The notes under the pieces are model-generated. The model saw only the letters and a list, made by a program, of their open reading frames with translations. It ran no database searches and was not told the origin of the DNA. From a virus: a DNA stretch of 43,371 nucleotides. The stretch covers positions 1 to 43,371 of IMG/VR virus record IMGVR_UViG_3300012008_000012, one strand, 5' to 3'. A program made the position numbers and the translations under genes. This document shows, piece after piece, positions 23,872-32,199 of this stretch (its first letter is position 1; each line of letters starts with the position of its first letter).

Positions 23872-24369
23872 CTAATGCTCAAGGGGAAGAAAGTGGCCGG
23901 TCGCCGAGGAGTCGCCCAGGTCGAGATACCCGGCGCAACGTAAGAGCGACTGCTGCTGCGGGTTGTACGGGTGGTAGAACCTTGCGACTCGAACCGAGTG
24001 GGCCGGGACATTCAGGTCTCCGCTGGCCGAGGTGTTGTAGTAGTCCTCAGTGGAGGTGCCGCCGTCCGAGTAGTCGAAGCTCGCCCAAGGGTTGACAGTC
24101 GCTGCTCCGTCGCCTCGGTTGCGGATGCCGATGCTGACAAAGATCCTTGCCTGGTCTGGCTGTTCGAGGCAGTAGCTGTCGCTGCTGCTCCGCACGAGCG
24201 AGAGGAGAGCCTTCGGCGTCGGCGCGGCGGCGACGGCCGTTGTCGCGGGATGGTTGCCGATCCCGACCGAATGGGCCGCTTTCTTCACGCCCGCGATGAC
24301 GAGGCCGACCACGATCAGTAGCGCGATCAGGCCGCCGCAGCCGAGCTTCTGTCCGCCAGCCTTGGCCAT
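23872..24369 (-). CDS. Membrane-anchored exported protein, possible superinfection-exclusion factor (165 aa)
   Basis: Minus strand. An N-terminal transmembrane segment (about residues 10-30, LIALLIVVGLVIAGV) is followed by an extracellular beta-rich domain that resembles DUF4352-like surface proteins (IFVSIGIRNRGDG, FDYSDGG). Two Cys (about 67 and 149) could form a disulfide. A possible -10 box TATGAT lies 8 bases before the start codon, with no clear -35. Read opposite to the lysis genes and next to the repressor, it may be expressed from the prophage. Confidence 0.6.
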   Translation of the reverse strand: MAKAGGQKLGCGGLIALLIVVGLVIAGVKKAAHSVGIGNHPATTAVAAAPTPKALLSLVRSSSDSYCLEQPDQARIFVSIGIRNRGDGAATVNPWASFDYSDGGTSTEDYYNTSASGDLNVPAHSVRVARFYHPYNPQQQSLLRCAGYLDLGDSSATGHFLPLEH

Positions 24370-24509
24370 GAGAGTGCATCATATCGGGGGTTGACCCGGG
24401 GCAGCCACGGGAGGACTGTTGAGTCCTGCGGCCCGTGCGGCTTCGAGGACGGGCGAGGGCTTGGACGATCGCGAGGTTCTTGAGGCGCTGCTGGCGTGGC
24501 TTTACTCGT

Positions 24510-24854
24510 TTAGTCGGTCGCTGGCTTACGTTCAGGAGGCTGTCGCCGAGCAGCTTCGCGAAGACGACGAGCCCCCTCCTCTGTCTGGGCGACCGGGTCT
24601 AAGACTCGTCTCTCCTCCCAGAACTCCTCCTTGAACACGTCAGCCACCCGGATCATGCGATAGAGCTGCTCGCCCGCCGGGATCGGTGGCTTCGTTTTGT
24701 TCCACCGCCAGCCTTGGGCTGTTGTCTGCTTGATCCCGGCCGCCCGGATGAAGTCCTCCCACTCGTCGTAGTCGGAGACCTCCCAGAGCCGGAGGACGAA
24801 AGCTCGGACCTCCTGCCGGAGTTCGTTCGTCAGTAGCTCGCGTTCCCTTGGCAC
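24510..24854 (-). CDS. Putative immunity repressor (114 aa)
   Basis: Minus strand, GTG 24854, the first start after an in-frame stop. The middle (DFIRAAGIKQTTAQGWRW, then AGEQLYRMIRVADVF) reads as a Cro/C1-like helix-turn-helix. It is divergent from a second helix-turn-helix gene across 94 bases, the usual geometry of a lysogeny switch. The C-terminus is basic and disordered. Which of the two is the repressor is not decided by sequence alone. Confidence 0.6.
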   Translation of the reverse strand: MPRERELLTNELRQEVRAFVLRLWEVSDYDEWEDFIRAAGIKQTTAQGWRWNKTKPPIPAGEQLYRMIRVADVFKEEFWEERRVLDPVAQTEEGARRLREAARRQPPERKPATD

Positions 24855-24948
24855 GGGTCAGATCGTGCATCCAACCCTCGACCATCGCTAGAGGTAACTT
24901 GCTTAGCGCATTTGCTATTAGGTGTTCCCTATGGCACACTCGCTAATT
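24855..24948. promoter_or_regulatory. Divergent switch control region
   Basis: A 94-base gap between two divergent DNA-binding genes, more AT-rich than its surroundings. GCTA or its complement TAGC occurs at 24887, 24904, 24914 and 24942; the pair at 24904-24917 forms TAGC-N6-GCTA. These are candidate operator half-sites. I could not place convincing -35/-10 pairs. Confidence 0.4.
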
Positions 24949-25248
24949 ATGAAGATCCGAACGTTCGATGGAGCGCGCCTACGGGCCGCTCGAAACGCAA
25001 GGCGGCTCAGTCAGTCGGAGCTCGGGGCGCGGATCAACGCGCACGTCACGTCGATCTCCGATTGGGAGCGCGGTGCGAATGGCCCGTCAGGCCGTCACGT
25101 CGCGAGCCTCTCCCGCGAACTAGGGGTCGACGTCGACGAGTTCTACGGCGATGCCGACGACGAGGAGGCTGCCTTGCTGCCCTCCCTCGACGTTGCGTTG
25201 CGGAGCTATCTCCGCAACCTGATCCGCGAGGAGGCGGTGCGGGCGTGA
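24949..25248 (+). CDS. XRE-family helix-turn-helix regulator, Cro-like (99 aa)
   Basis: Residues about 5-60 give a classic XRE domain: LRAARNARRLSQSELG, then HVTSISDWERGANGP and VASLSRELGVDVDEFY. ATG 24949 is preferred over upstream ATG 24922 because the domain begins directly after it; no Shine-Dalgarno is present. It leads the rightward early operon and probably acts as Cro or a second regulator at the switch. Confidence 0.75.
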   Translation: MKIRTFDGARLRAARNARRLSQSELGARINAHVTSISDWERGANGPSGRHVASLSRELGVDVDEFYGDADDEEAALLPSLDVALRSYLRNLIREEAVRA

Positions 25249-26117
25249 ACACGCTGGAACGCGTAGCACTCTCCCACGCCGAGGCACGCTCGCTGACTGA
25301 CGAGGTGAAGAACGACGCGGAGCGGCTGTGGCGGAAGCTCGTCGAGCTGTACGAAGGCCGCGCGCATCTGACGCTCGGCTACTCGTCGTGGGGCGCGTAC
25401 TTCAAGGACGAGTTCGGCGGATCGCGACGGAAGGCGTACTACCTGCTCGACGCTGGACGGGTCGCGCGCGAACTCGAGTCCAGTGCACAATTGTGCACTC
25501 CTAACGAGGGCCAGGCGCGCGAGCTAGCGCCGCTCAAGAACGACCCGGCCGCGCTCCGCGCCGACTGGCCTGTCCTCTGCGACGTGTACGAGGGCATGAC
25601 CTTCGAAGACGCGTGCGAGCAGTTCCTCAAGCTCAACGACGGCCTCCTCGTCACCGCCTACGAAAAGTTCGACAAAGGCGTCAAGGCCGGCCGTTACGAG
25701 TGCATCGAGACGAAGAAGGTCATCGAGTCGTGCGGCTTCCGCGTCGCCAACAACGTCCGCGACGGCAATCTTGTCTGCGTCGCCGCTGCGGTCGACGTGT
25801 TCAAGCTTGACCAGGGCGACGCGCTCCGGCGCGCGCTCACGTGGGGTTCCGCCGCGTGGGGTCACACGCCGCAGGCAACGGACGGTTACGTCCTGCGCGG
25901 TCTCGGTCTCATCGCGCGTGCCTACTCGAACGGGGAAATCGACGACGCCGCGCTCGTTAAGAAACTTGCCAAGCACGGCGGCGGAGCCGCAAGCCTCACC
26001 GGCTCGGCAAAGAGCGCCCGGAACATCAAAGGTGGCTCGCTCGCCCGGAACCTCGCCAACATCATCGTCGATGTCTACAACAAGGGCCGTCGTAGCGGCG
26101 CCCTCGGACCCGTCTGA
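25245..26117 (+). CDS. DUF6551-like protein with N-terminal helix-turn-helix-like domain (290 aa)
   Basis: GTG 25245 overlaps the regulator stop by 4 bases. The N-terminal ~80 residues (LGYSSWGAYFKDEFGG, KAYYLLDAGRVAREL) resemble phage DNA-binding helical domains. The C-terminal ~190 (EQFLKLNDGLLVTAYEKF, KVIESCGFRVAN, ILVDVYNKGRR-like end) match the DUF6551 pattern, related to ParB-type proteins. Likely DNA-associated; the ParB nuclease core itself is not evident. A perfect palindrome lies inside the gene at 25482-25499. Confidence 0.55.
   Translation: MNTLERVALSHAEARSLTDEVKNDAERLWRKLVELYEGRAHLTLGYSSWGAYFKDEFGGSRRKAYYLLDAGRVARELESSAQLCTPNEGQARELAPLKNDPAALRADWPVLCDVYEGMTFEDACEQFLKLNDGLLVTAYEKFDKGVKAGRYECIETKKVIESCGFRVANNVRDGNLVCVAAAVDVFKLDQGDALRRALTWGSAAWGHTPQATDGYVLRGLGLIARAYSNGEIDDAALVKKLAKHGGGAASLTGSAKSARNIKGGSLARNLANIIVDVYNKGRRSGALGPV
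25482..25499. other. Perfect 18-bp palindrome AGTGCACAATTGTGCACT
   Basis: Exactly self-complementary over 18 bases, lying in coding sequence between the two domains of the DUF6551-like protein. Its AT-rich centre and symmetry suit a dimeric DNA-binding protein. Confidence 0.6.
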
Positions 26118-26923
26118 TGTTCGAGCGGTTCACAGAGCTGGCCCGTCAGGTCGTGGTGGACGCCCAAGACGAGGCGCGCGCACTCCGCCACGCCTACATC
26201 GGCCCCGAGCACATCCTGCTCGGCCTGATCCGCCAAGGCGACGGCCTCGCCGCACACGTCCTCGAAAGCCTCGACGTCACCTACGGCGAGGCACGCGCCC
26301 AAGTGGAGCGTCTCGTCGGCGTCGGTGACACCGAGATAGCCGGCCAGATCCCGTTCACACCGCGCTCGAAGAAGGTTCAGGAGTTGGCGCTTCGGGAGGC
26401 TTTGTCGCTCGGCCACAACTACATCGGGACGGAGCATCTTTTGCTCGGGCTCGTCCGCGAGAACGAAGGCGTCGCCACACGCATCCTGCTCGACTTCGAC
26501 GCCGACGCCGAGAAGATCCGCAACGCGATCCACCGCTGCCTCAGCGGCAACGCTCGACGCGCGAGCGCGATGCGGGACGTGAAGGTCGTGTTCACGGGAG
26601 AGCCGCGCATCTCGATGGCGGACGCGCAAGCGTTCCTCCATAGCGTGTTCGCGGAGGCGCTCAAGTGGGTTCGAACGGACGCTTCGCCTGACGAACGCGA
26701 GGCCGGTTTGAAAGCCGCGCTTCACATACTCGTCGACGGCGTCCCGCCCGCCACCGCCGTCTTCAACCTCGGCGGCCGCGAGTTCGCCCAGACCGTCCAT
26801 CTCATGTGTCTCGCCGAGAGACTCGAAGAACTCGCGCGCGACCTACGCGCGAGCCTCAAAGACCAGGGCCACCCGCACTCCCAGACAGAGCGCGCGGGCA
26901 GCCCCGACAACGAAGGAGCGTAA
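26117..26923 (+). CDS. Stand-alone ClpC N-terminal-domain protein (268 aa)
   Basis: Two Clp-N repeats are obvious: residues about 1-72 (MFERFTELARQVVVDAQ, HAYIGPEHILLGLIRQG) and about 78-145 (FTPRSKKVQELALREA, HNYIGTEHLLLGLVRENEG). This is the substrate/adaptor-binding domain of ClpC/ClpA unfoldases. The AAA+ ATPase modules are absent; instead a C-terminal ~110-residue helical domain of unknown type follows. It may sequester adaptors or substrates of host ClpC-ClpP, as the ATPase-less mycobacterial ClpC2 is thought to do. ATG 26117 shares one base with the upstream stop. Confidence 0.85.
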   Translation: MFERFTELARQVVVDAQDEARALRHAYIGPEHILLGLIRQGDGLAAHVLESLDVTYGEARAQVERLVGVGDTEIAGQIPFTPRSKKVQELALREALSLGHNYIGTEHLLLGLVRENEGVATRILLDFDADAEKIRNAIHRCLSGNARRASAMRDVKVVFTGEPRISMADAQAFLHSVFAEALKWVRTDASPDEREAGLKAALHILVDGVPPATAVFNLGGREFAQTVHLMCLAERLEELARDLRASLKDQGHPHSQTERAGSPDNEGA

Positions 26924-26929
26924 CACCCC

Positions 26930-27430
26930 ATGAGAGACGCAACCCACGCCGAGCTCCGCGACGAACCCGACCTCGTCCTGCAGGCGCTCGTCGGCGGCAC
27001 GGTGGCCGCCACCTGGACGACGAGGGAGCTGGCGAAGCACGAGCTCGCCTCCCGAGCGGTCGACAGTCACCGCACGCTCGCGACTCTGAGCGGTGCCGAG
27101 CTCGTCGACTACGCCAGGACGAACCCCCCGATCCTGTCGAGCGTCGAAGCCGAACTGCTGCGCCGCTGGAACGAGCACGACACCGACAGCGACGAAGGCC
27201 TCGCGATCCGCCGTTACGTCGATCGCGTCCAGCTCATGCGCCGGATGCGACGCGACGTCGACGTCGCGACCTACGACTTCGCCTCGTACGGCGTCACCGC
27301 CGCGATCGCGGCGATCGAGGCGCAGCGGCCGGTGCTCCATTCGGTGCCGATCGACCCTGAGACGTTGGCGGCGCGGGCGATGCGCACCGCGAAGAGCGCC
27401 TACGACCACCGCTACCCGGAAGGAGCCTGA
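26930..27430 (+). CDS. Hypothetical protein (166 aa)
   Basis: ATG 26930 has GAAGGAGCG 9-17 bases upstream. Helical, charged, with a basic patch (RRYVDRVQLMRRMRRDVDV). No family recognised. It lies in the early operon between the ClpC-like protein and the recombination genes. Confidence 0.55.
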   Translation: MRDATHAELRDEPDLVLQALVGGTVAATWTTRELAKHELASRAVDSHRTLATLSGAELVDYARTNPPILSSVEAELLRRWNEHDTDSDEGLAIRRYVDRVQLMRRMRRDVDVATYDFASYGVTAAIAAIEAQRPVLHSVPIDPETLAARAMRTAKSAYDHRYPEGA

Positions 27431-27431
27431 C

Positions 27432-27701
27432 ATGGCGGCCGTTCGTCTAACCGGCACGCAGCGCGCAGGTCTCGTCACGCTCTACCACGCCGCAAGGCGC
27501 GCATCGACGCTGAACGATCCCAAACGCGCCTGGGTCGGCTCTCGCGAGGGCATTTCGGGCACGACGATCCAAGCTCTCGAACGCCGAGGAATGGCGATCT
27601 CGCGCGACGCCAAGAAACCGTATCCGCGGATCGTCGGGCGGATCAGACAGCCAGGTATCGCGCACGTGCGCGAGCACCTGCTCGAAGGAGCAACCGCATG
27701 A
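27432..27701 (+). CDS. Hypothetical basic protein (89 aa)
   Basis: Starts one base after the previous stop, with AGGAGCC upstream. Lys/Arg-rich with a TTIQALERRGMAI segment that looks like a winged-helix recognition motif. Possible small DNA-binding protein. Confidence 0.5.
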   Translation: MAAVRLTGTQRAGLVTLYHAARRASTLNDPKRAWVGSREGISGTTIQALERRGMAISRDAKKPYPRIVGRIRQPGIAHVREHLLEGATA

Positions 27702-27931
27702 GCACTTACATCGTCTTCAAGCAGATCGAAGGCGGCAACGACGCCGGCGCCTGGGACCCGATCACCATGGAAGCAATCGAAGCAGCCACCGCGGACGCGG
27801 CTATCGAAGCCGCCCGCGCCACGCCGGGCACGTTCGTCGCTGTCCTCGTCAGGGGCTTCCGTCCGCGCACCCACTACGCGGCACCACGCGCGCCGGCGGC
27901 ACCGAAGCCGCCCGTTCAGGCGGTGCAGTGA
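27698..27931 (+). CDS. Hypothetical protein (77 aa)
   Basis: ATG 27698 overlaps upstream TGA by 4 bases. Mixed alpha/beta N-terminus (STYIVFKQIEG) and Pro/Ala-rich tail. It sits directly before RecT. Confidence 0.5.
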   Translation: MSTYIVFKQIEGGNDAGAWDPITMEAIEAATADAAIEAARATPGTFVAVLVRGFRPRTHYAAPRAPAAPKPPVQAVQ

Positions 27932-29025
27932 TGACCGGACAGGAGCTCGCCACCCGCACGCAGCAGGTCGTCGCGAACATCGAGAACCCCGCCTTCCTCG
28001 AACAGATCGAGGGCTTGCTGCCCGACAACGTCCCGATGCGCCGCTTCGTCCAGGTCGCGAAAACCGCGATCCGCACGAACCCTGGCCTCGTCGAAGCAGA
28101 CCAGACAACGCTCTTCGGCGCGATCATCCGCTGCGCACAGGCGGGCCTCTACCCCGACGGTCACGAAGCCGCTCTCGTCGCGTTCAAGGGCAAGATCACC
28201 TTCATCCCCATGATCGACGGCGTCGCCAAGCAGCTCGCCGAGTACGGCTGGCTGCTCCGCACAGGCGTCGTCCGTGAGGCCGACGAGTTCGACTGGTCAG
28301 AAGAGCCGATGTCGATCACGCATCGGCCGGCACGTCCCGGCGTCGACCGCGGCCAGTTCGTCTACACGTACGGGATCGCCACGCACGCTGACGGACGCAG
28401 GTTGCAGCGCGTCCTCGACCGCGACGACATCGCGAAGCGCAGGGCGAAGGCTCAGACGCAGGCGGTCTGGAACGAGTGGGAAGAGGCGATGTGGCGGAAA
28501 TCTTCCGGCCATGCGGTCGCGAAGATGGTCCCGCTCGCCGAGGGTGACCGCGCCCGCCTCGACCGCGTCCTCGCCTCGCTTGACACCGACCCGGTCGACG
28601 CGGCGGAGCAGCTGTACGGCCCCGACGCGATCAGCGAGCACGTCGACCTCGAGACCGGTGAGATCGTCCCCGCGGGCACTCCCGACGTGACGGAGCCTGC
28701 CACCGAATCCGGGGACGCCAGCCAGCAGGCCGAGACGGCGGCACCGCTTGCCGCCGTCCCGGCTCCTGGCGACGACGACGAGGAAGAGCCGGGCCCGAAG
28801 CAGACGGTCGACGAGATCGCAGCGGCGAAGGCCGCCGGGGTCGCCGCCATGGTGATCTCGAGCGGCGCCTACAAGGGCTCGACGATCGGCGCCGTCCACG
28901 ACATCGGCGAAGAAGGCTCCGCATGGTTCAGCTACGTGCTCAGGCACCCCGGCAAATACGACGCCGCGCTGGTGGCGGCGGTCGACACCTTCGTCAAAGG
29001 CACCCCGCAGGCCGAGGCCGCGTGA
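27928..29025 (+). CDS. recT: RecT-family single-strand annealing recombinase (365 aa)
   Basis: Residues about 1-215 show the RecT core: MRRFVQVAKTAIRTNP, LFGAIIRCAQAGLYPDG-type segment, ITFIPMIDGVAKQLAEYG, then AMWRKSSGHAVAKM. RecT anneals complementary DNA strands in phage recombination and replication. The C-terminal ~130 residues are an acidic Pro/Ala linker followed by a small domain (SGAYKGSTIGAVHDIGEEG) seen at the ends of some actinophage RecT proteins. Start at GTG 27928 or ATG 27931. No exonuclease partner (RecE/YqaJ) is evident; the SbcCD pair may fill that role. Confidence 0.85.
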   Translation: MMTGQELATRTQQVVANIENPAFLEQIEGLLPDNVPMRRFVQVAKTAIRTNPGLVEADQTTLFGAIIRCAQAGLYPDGHEAALVAFKGKITFIPMIDGVAKQLAEYGWLLRTGVVREADEFDWSEEPMSITHRPARPGVDRGQFVYTYGIATHADGRRLQRVLDRDDIAKRRAKAQTQAVWNEWEEAMWRKSSGHAVAKMVPLAEGDRARLDRVLASLDTDPVDAAEQLYGPDAISEHVDLETGEIVPAGTPDVTEPATESGDASQQAETAAPLAAVPAPGDDDEEEPGPKQTVDEIAAAKAAGVAAMVISSGAYKGSTIGAVHDIGEEGSAWFSYVLRHPGKYDAALVAAVDTFVKGTPQAEAA

Positions 29026-29210
29026 TGGCCGACGAACCGGTCGTCGAGCAGAAGTCGCGGTTCAAGATCACCATGAACGCGAAGCACGAACCGCAGTGGG
29101 AGCTGTCGGTCGTCGCGGGCGAGACGGCCGAAGAGCTCGACCGGCTGCGGCTGCTCGCGATCTCTCAGCACGAGCAGCTTCGCAGCGCGCTGCTCGGGAC
29201 GCGCTCGTGA
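29022..29210 (+). CDS. Hypothetical protein (62 aa)
   Basis: GTG 29022 overlaps the RecT stop by 4 bases; ATG 29025 is possible. KITMNAKHEPQWELSV and a helical C-terminus. No family recognised. Confidence 0.5.
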   Translation: MMADEPVVEQKSRFKITMNAKHEPQWELSVVAGETAEELDRLRLLAISQHEQLRSALLGTRS

Positions 29211-29848
29211 ACGCGGCAGACCGCTTCTTCGCAAAGGTCGCGCCCGGCCCTGGCGGCTGTCTGCTCTGGACGGGCGCGCTCGACAGCAACGGCTACGGCC
29301 GCTTCCAGGATGTCGACGGTCGAAACATGCCGGCGCATCGCTGGTTGCTCGAACGTGTCTTCGGACCTAACAGCGACCTGGTCACGGATCACCTCTGCCG
29401 CGTACGTGCGTGCGTGAGGCCGTCGCACCTGGAGTTCGTCACGTCGGCGGAGAACGTCCGCCGCGGTGTTGGGCCAGAGCGAACGCGCGCCAAGGCGGCA
29501 GCGCGCACCCACTGCGCGCGCGGTCATGAGCTCAGCGGCAACAACGTGTACCGGTATGCCGGCGGCAACGGCCGCACGAGCCGCATGTGCAAGGCGTGCC
29601 AGCGCGAGAATGCGAAGAGCAACGCCCCGCGGCTGAGGCCGCGTCGGGCGTTGGAGCAGCGCTGCCGCCGCGCGAACGTAAAACTGCTCGCAACGCGACC
29701 GATCGTTGCGATCCTGCACCATCCCCACGGCCCACTCGTGCACGTCGAAGTCAAAGTGGGAGACACACCCGCGGAGATCGACGCCGCCCGCGCTGAGGCC
29801 GTCCGCACCTACGGCGAGACAGCGCGGGCCGTCCGGGTGACGACGTGA
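29207..29848 (+). CDS. HNH endonuclease with C-terminal extension (213 aa)
   Basis: Residues about 12-135 follow a familiar HNH pattern: GCLLWTGALDSNGYGRF, AHRWLLERVFG, VTDHLCRVRACVRPSHLE, ENVRRG, THCARGHELSGNNVY, CKACQRENAK. Cys/His residues bind metal and the central DHLCR His is likely catalytic. The last ~60 residues are an unrelated alpha/beta stretch. GTG 29207 overlaps the upstream gene. Probably a free-standing homing-type nuclease between RecT and SbcD. Confidence 0.75.
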   Translation: MNAADRFFAKVAPGPGGCLLWTGALDSNGYGRFQDVDGRNMPAHRWLLERVFGPNSDLVTDHLCRVRACVRPSHLEFVTSAENVRRGVGPERTRAKAAARTHCARGHELSGNNVYRYAGGNGRTSRMCKACQRENAKSNAPRLRPRRALEQRCRRANVKLLATRPIVAILHHPHGPLVHVEVKVGDTPAEIDAARAEAVRTYGETARAVRVTT

Positions 29849-30045
29849 GCGCGCACGAAGCCCCGAGCGTCACCGTGACGTGCAAGTGCGGCGCCGAGAT
29901 TTACACCGGCCCGCGCGACCTCATCATCAACGGCGAGGTCATCGCGGAGAAGGTCGTCATCGACCTCAACGCGAACCACGCCGCGTTCGTCGAGCACTGG
30001 CAGACCGCGCACCCGGGCGAAGAGATGCCGGAGCGTCTCCTGTGA
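29845..30045 (+). CDS. Hypothetical protein (66 aa)
   Basis: GTG 29845 overlaps the HNH gene by 4 bases. One CKCG near residue 13 and AFVEHWQTAHPG at the C-terminus could form a Cys2His2-like site. Separates the two HNH genes. Confidence 0.5.
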   Translation: MSAHEAPSVTVTCKCGAEIYTGPRDLIINGEVIAEKVVIDLNANHAAFVEHWQTAHPGEEMPERLL

Positions 30046-30608
30046 AGATCCTCGCGACCGGTGAGCGGTACCCGAAGGGCCAGCAGGTCGCGGTCCGCTG
30101 GCCCGAGAGGACACTCGAAGAACGCTTCATGGAGAAAGTGCTCGTCGACGAGACGACGGGATGCTGGCTCTGGCAAGCCTCACTCAGCCTCGGCTACGGA
30201 AAGATCGGGACAGATGACGGCTCCCGGGGCGCGCACCGCGTCTCATACAAGCTGTTCGTCGGCCCGATCCCCGAGGGCTACACGCTCGACCACACCTGCC
30301 ACACGAACGATCCGACCTGTCCCGGCGGCGAGTGCATCCATCGCCGCTGCGTCAACCCCGCGCATCTCGAGCCGGTCACGCTCGCCGTCAACAAGGCGCG
30401 CGGTCAATCGCTACCAGCGCAGAACGCGCGCAAGACGCACTGCGATCACAATCACGAGTTCACACCGGCCAACACCTACGTCACAGCCGAGGGCTACAGG
30501 ACGTGCCGTACGTGTCGGCGTGAGGGTGCGCGTGACCGCTACGCGACCCGTAGTGCCATCATCCTCGCGCAGCAGCGCGCCGCGCGTGACCGAAGACGGG
30601 CCGCGTAA
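30042..30608 (+). CDS. HNH endonuclease, second copy (188 aa)
   Basis: Same family as the HNH protein encoded at 29207: GCWLWQASLSLGYGKIG, GAHRVSYKLFVGPIPEG, LDHTCHTNDPTC, CVNPAHLEPVT, THCDHNHEFTPANTY, CRTCRREGAR. GTG 30042 overlaps upstream by 4 bases. The two nucleases are clearly diverged, so this is not a recent duplication. Confidence 0.75.
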   Translation: MKILATGERYPKGQQVAVRWPERTLEERFMEKVLVDETTGCWLWQASLSLGYGKIGTDDGSRGAHRVSYKLFVGPIPEGYTLDHTCHTNDPTCPGGECIHRRCVNPAHLEPVTLAVNKARGQSLPAQNARKTHCDHNHEFTPANTYVTAEGYRTCRTCRREGARDRYATRSAIILAQQRAARDRRRAA

Positions 30609-31843
30609 TGCGCATCTTGGCTTCCGGCGACTGGCAATTTGGCCTGCATGACCGGCTCGCAGACCAGGAAGCCGCCGCGGAGAAGATCGTCGACCTCGCT
30701 CTCGAGCGAGAGGTCGGCCTCTTCCTTCACGGCGGCGACGTTCTCGAAGGACCCACGGTGCACCCGGAGCATTTGCGCGCGTTCCGCCGGCCGCTCGCCC
30801 GGCTGCGCGCCGCAGGCATCCCCGTGCTCGTTGCAACAGGCAACGGACGCCACGATCAAAGTATGCGTGACGCGACCGGCCTCGACGTGTTCGGCGACAT
30901 CCCCGGCGTCCAGGTCGCCTCCCGCGCCGACGTGTACCGCTTCGACGGCTGCATGGTCGCCGCGCTCCCCTGGGTCCACGTCGGCCGGATGGTCGCTGCA
31001 TCCAACGGCGGCGACCGCGACAACGTCAACGAGCGCGCAGCGGAGCTGCTCGTGCGGGTCGCGGCGGGGCTGCTTGAGGACTGCCGTCGTGTCGCACCGG
31101 AGCTTCCGGCGGTGCTGCTGCCTCATTGGTCGCTCTCCGGGGCGAGCCTGCCGACGGGGCTACCGGCGGACGCGATGCGCGAGCCCGTGATCGACACTGA
31201 CGCCCTCTGCAATCTCGGCTTCGACGCGATCGTGGCCTCTCACATTCACAAGCCACAGTCCTTCGGCGCGTCAGGCTGGTATGTGCCTCACGCGGCTGGC
31301 TACGAGGTAGTGGACGCGCTCGCGCTCTACACCGGAAGCCCGATCTGCCACGACTTCGGCGAGAGTAACCACCCACACGGATGCTGGATCGTCGACGTCG
31401 AGCAGGGCTCGTCGAGCGCCGAGTTCGTCCCGATCGAGTCGCGCGCGTTCGTCACGGCCGAGGTCGACTTCGCGAACGGCGAGGCAGTCTCGGACGAATC
31501 ATCCTTCGAGGACGAGCTCTTCGGCGCCGCACATCTCGCAGCGTTCAAAGCCGACACGAAGCTCGACGGTGCGATCGTGAGGCTTCGCTACACGGTCACC
31601 GCCGCGCAGGCCCGCCGGATCGACACGACGGCACTCACCGCAGCCCTCAAGGAAGCGGGCGCGCACGTCGTGAAGGTCGAGCCGGACATCGTGCGTGAGG
31701 ACCGCGCCCGCGTCGACGGCGTCCACGAGGATCTCGCACCCCTCGACGCCTACGACCTCTGGGCGACCTCCGGTGATCTCGATCCGGCGCTCGCATTGAG
31801 GGCGCGCGTCCGGCTCGCCGAGCACCTGGAAGCGGTGGCCTGA
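30608..31843 (+). CDS. sbcD: SbcD/Mre11-like nuclease subunit (411 aa)
   Basis: Calcineurin-like phosphoesterase motifs in order: GDWQFGLHD (Asp8), FLHGGDVLEG (Asp about 43), then ATGNGRHDQ (Asn79, His82) and later SHIHKPQ. The third motif reads GNGRHD where the family usually has GNHD, a two-residue insertion. With SbcC it would form the Mre11-Rad50-type complex that trims DNA ends and hairpins. ATG 30608 shares one base with the upstream stop. Confidence 0.8.
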   Translation: MRILASGDWQFGLHDRLADQEAAAEKIVDLALEREVGLFLHGGDVLEGPTVHPEHLRAFRRPLARLRAAGIPVLVATGNGRHDQSMRDATGLDVFGDIPGVQVASRADVYRFDGCMVAALPWVHVGRMVAASNGGDRDNVNERAAELLVRVAAGLLEDCRRVAPELPAVLLPHWSLSGASLPTGLPADAMREPVIDTDALCNLGFDAIVASHIHKPQSFGASGWYVPHAAGYEVVDALALYTGSPICHDFGESNHPHGCWIVDVEQGSSSAEFVPIESRAFVTAEVDFANGEAVSDESSFEDELFGAAHLAAFKADTKLDGAIVRLRYTVTAAQARRIDTTALTAALKEAGAHVVKVEPDIVREDRARVDGVHEDLAPLDAYDLWATSGDLDPALALRARVRLAEHLEAVA

Positions 31844-32199
31844 TGGCAGATCGTCCGTTCCCGTTCGCCCCGCTCCCGTCGTCGCTGCGAACGCCCGAGC
31901 AGATGGAGTGGATTCACGACCGCTTCAAGATCGACGGCCTCGAACGGCTCGCGCGCTCGACTCAGGAGTACTACGACCAGAAGGGCTACTACCTGCCCGA
32001 CGTCGCTGCACTTGCTCACGCTGCGCTGACGGCGCTCGACACGCTCCGGGAAGCGATCGGCAGCGCCGAGCCGCTCATCAGCATGAACGGCGAGACGACC
32101 ATGCCGCGCGAGTGCTGGCTTGCGATCGAGACGGCAATGCTCAACTCCGGATGCCTCGCACCTGTCGTCGGAGTTGTCGTGTCGGAGGATGGATCGTGA
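31843..32199 (+). CDS. Hypothetical protein between SbcD and SbcC (118 aa)
   Basis: Overlaps both neighbours (1 base and 4 bases), so translation is coupled with sbcD and sbcC. Helical with an N-terminal Pro-rich segment; no motif recognised. Confidence 0.55.
   Translation: MADRPFPFAPLPSSLRTPEQMEWIHDRFKIDGLERLARSTQEYYDQKGYYLPDVAALAHAALTALDTLREAIGSAEPLISMNGETTMPRECWLAIETAMLNSGCLAPVVGVVVSEDGS

Noticed and set aside
24419-24634. 71-codon plus-strand frame with TTG start opposite the repressor's end
   Set aside because: TTG start, no ribosome site, overlaps the better-supported minus-strand helix-turn-helix gene; the helical N-terminal half keeps it from being fully excluded.
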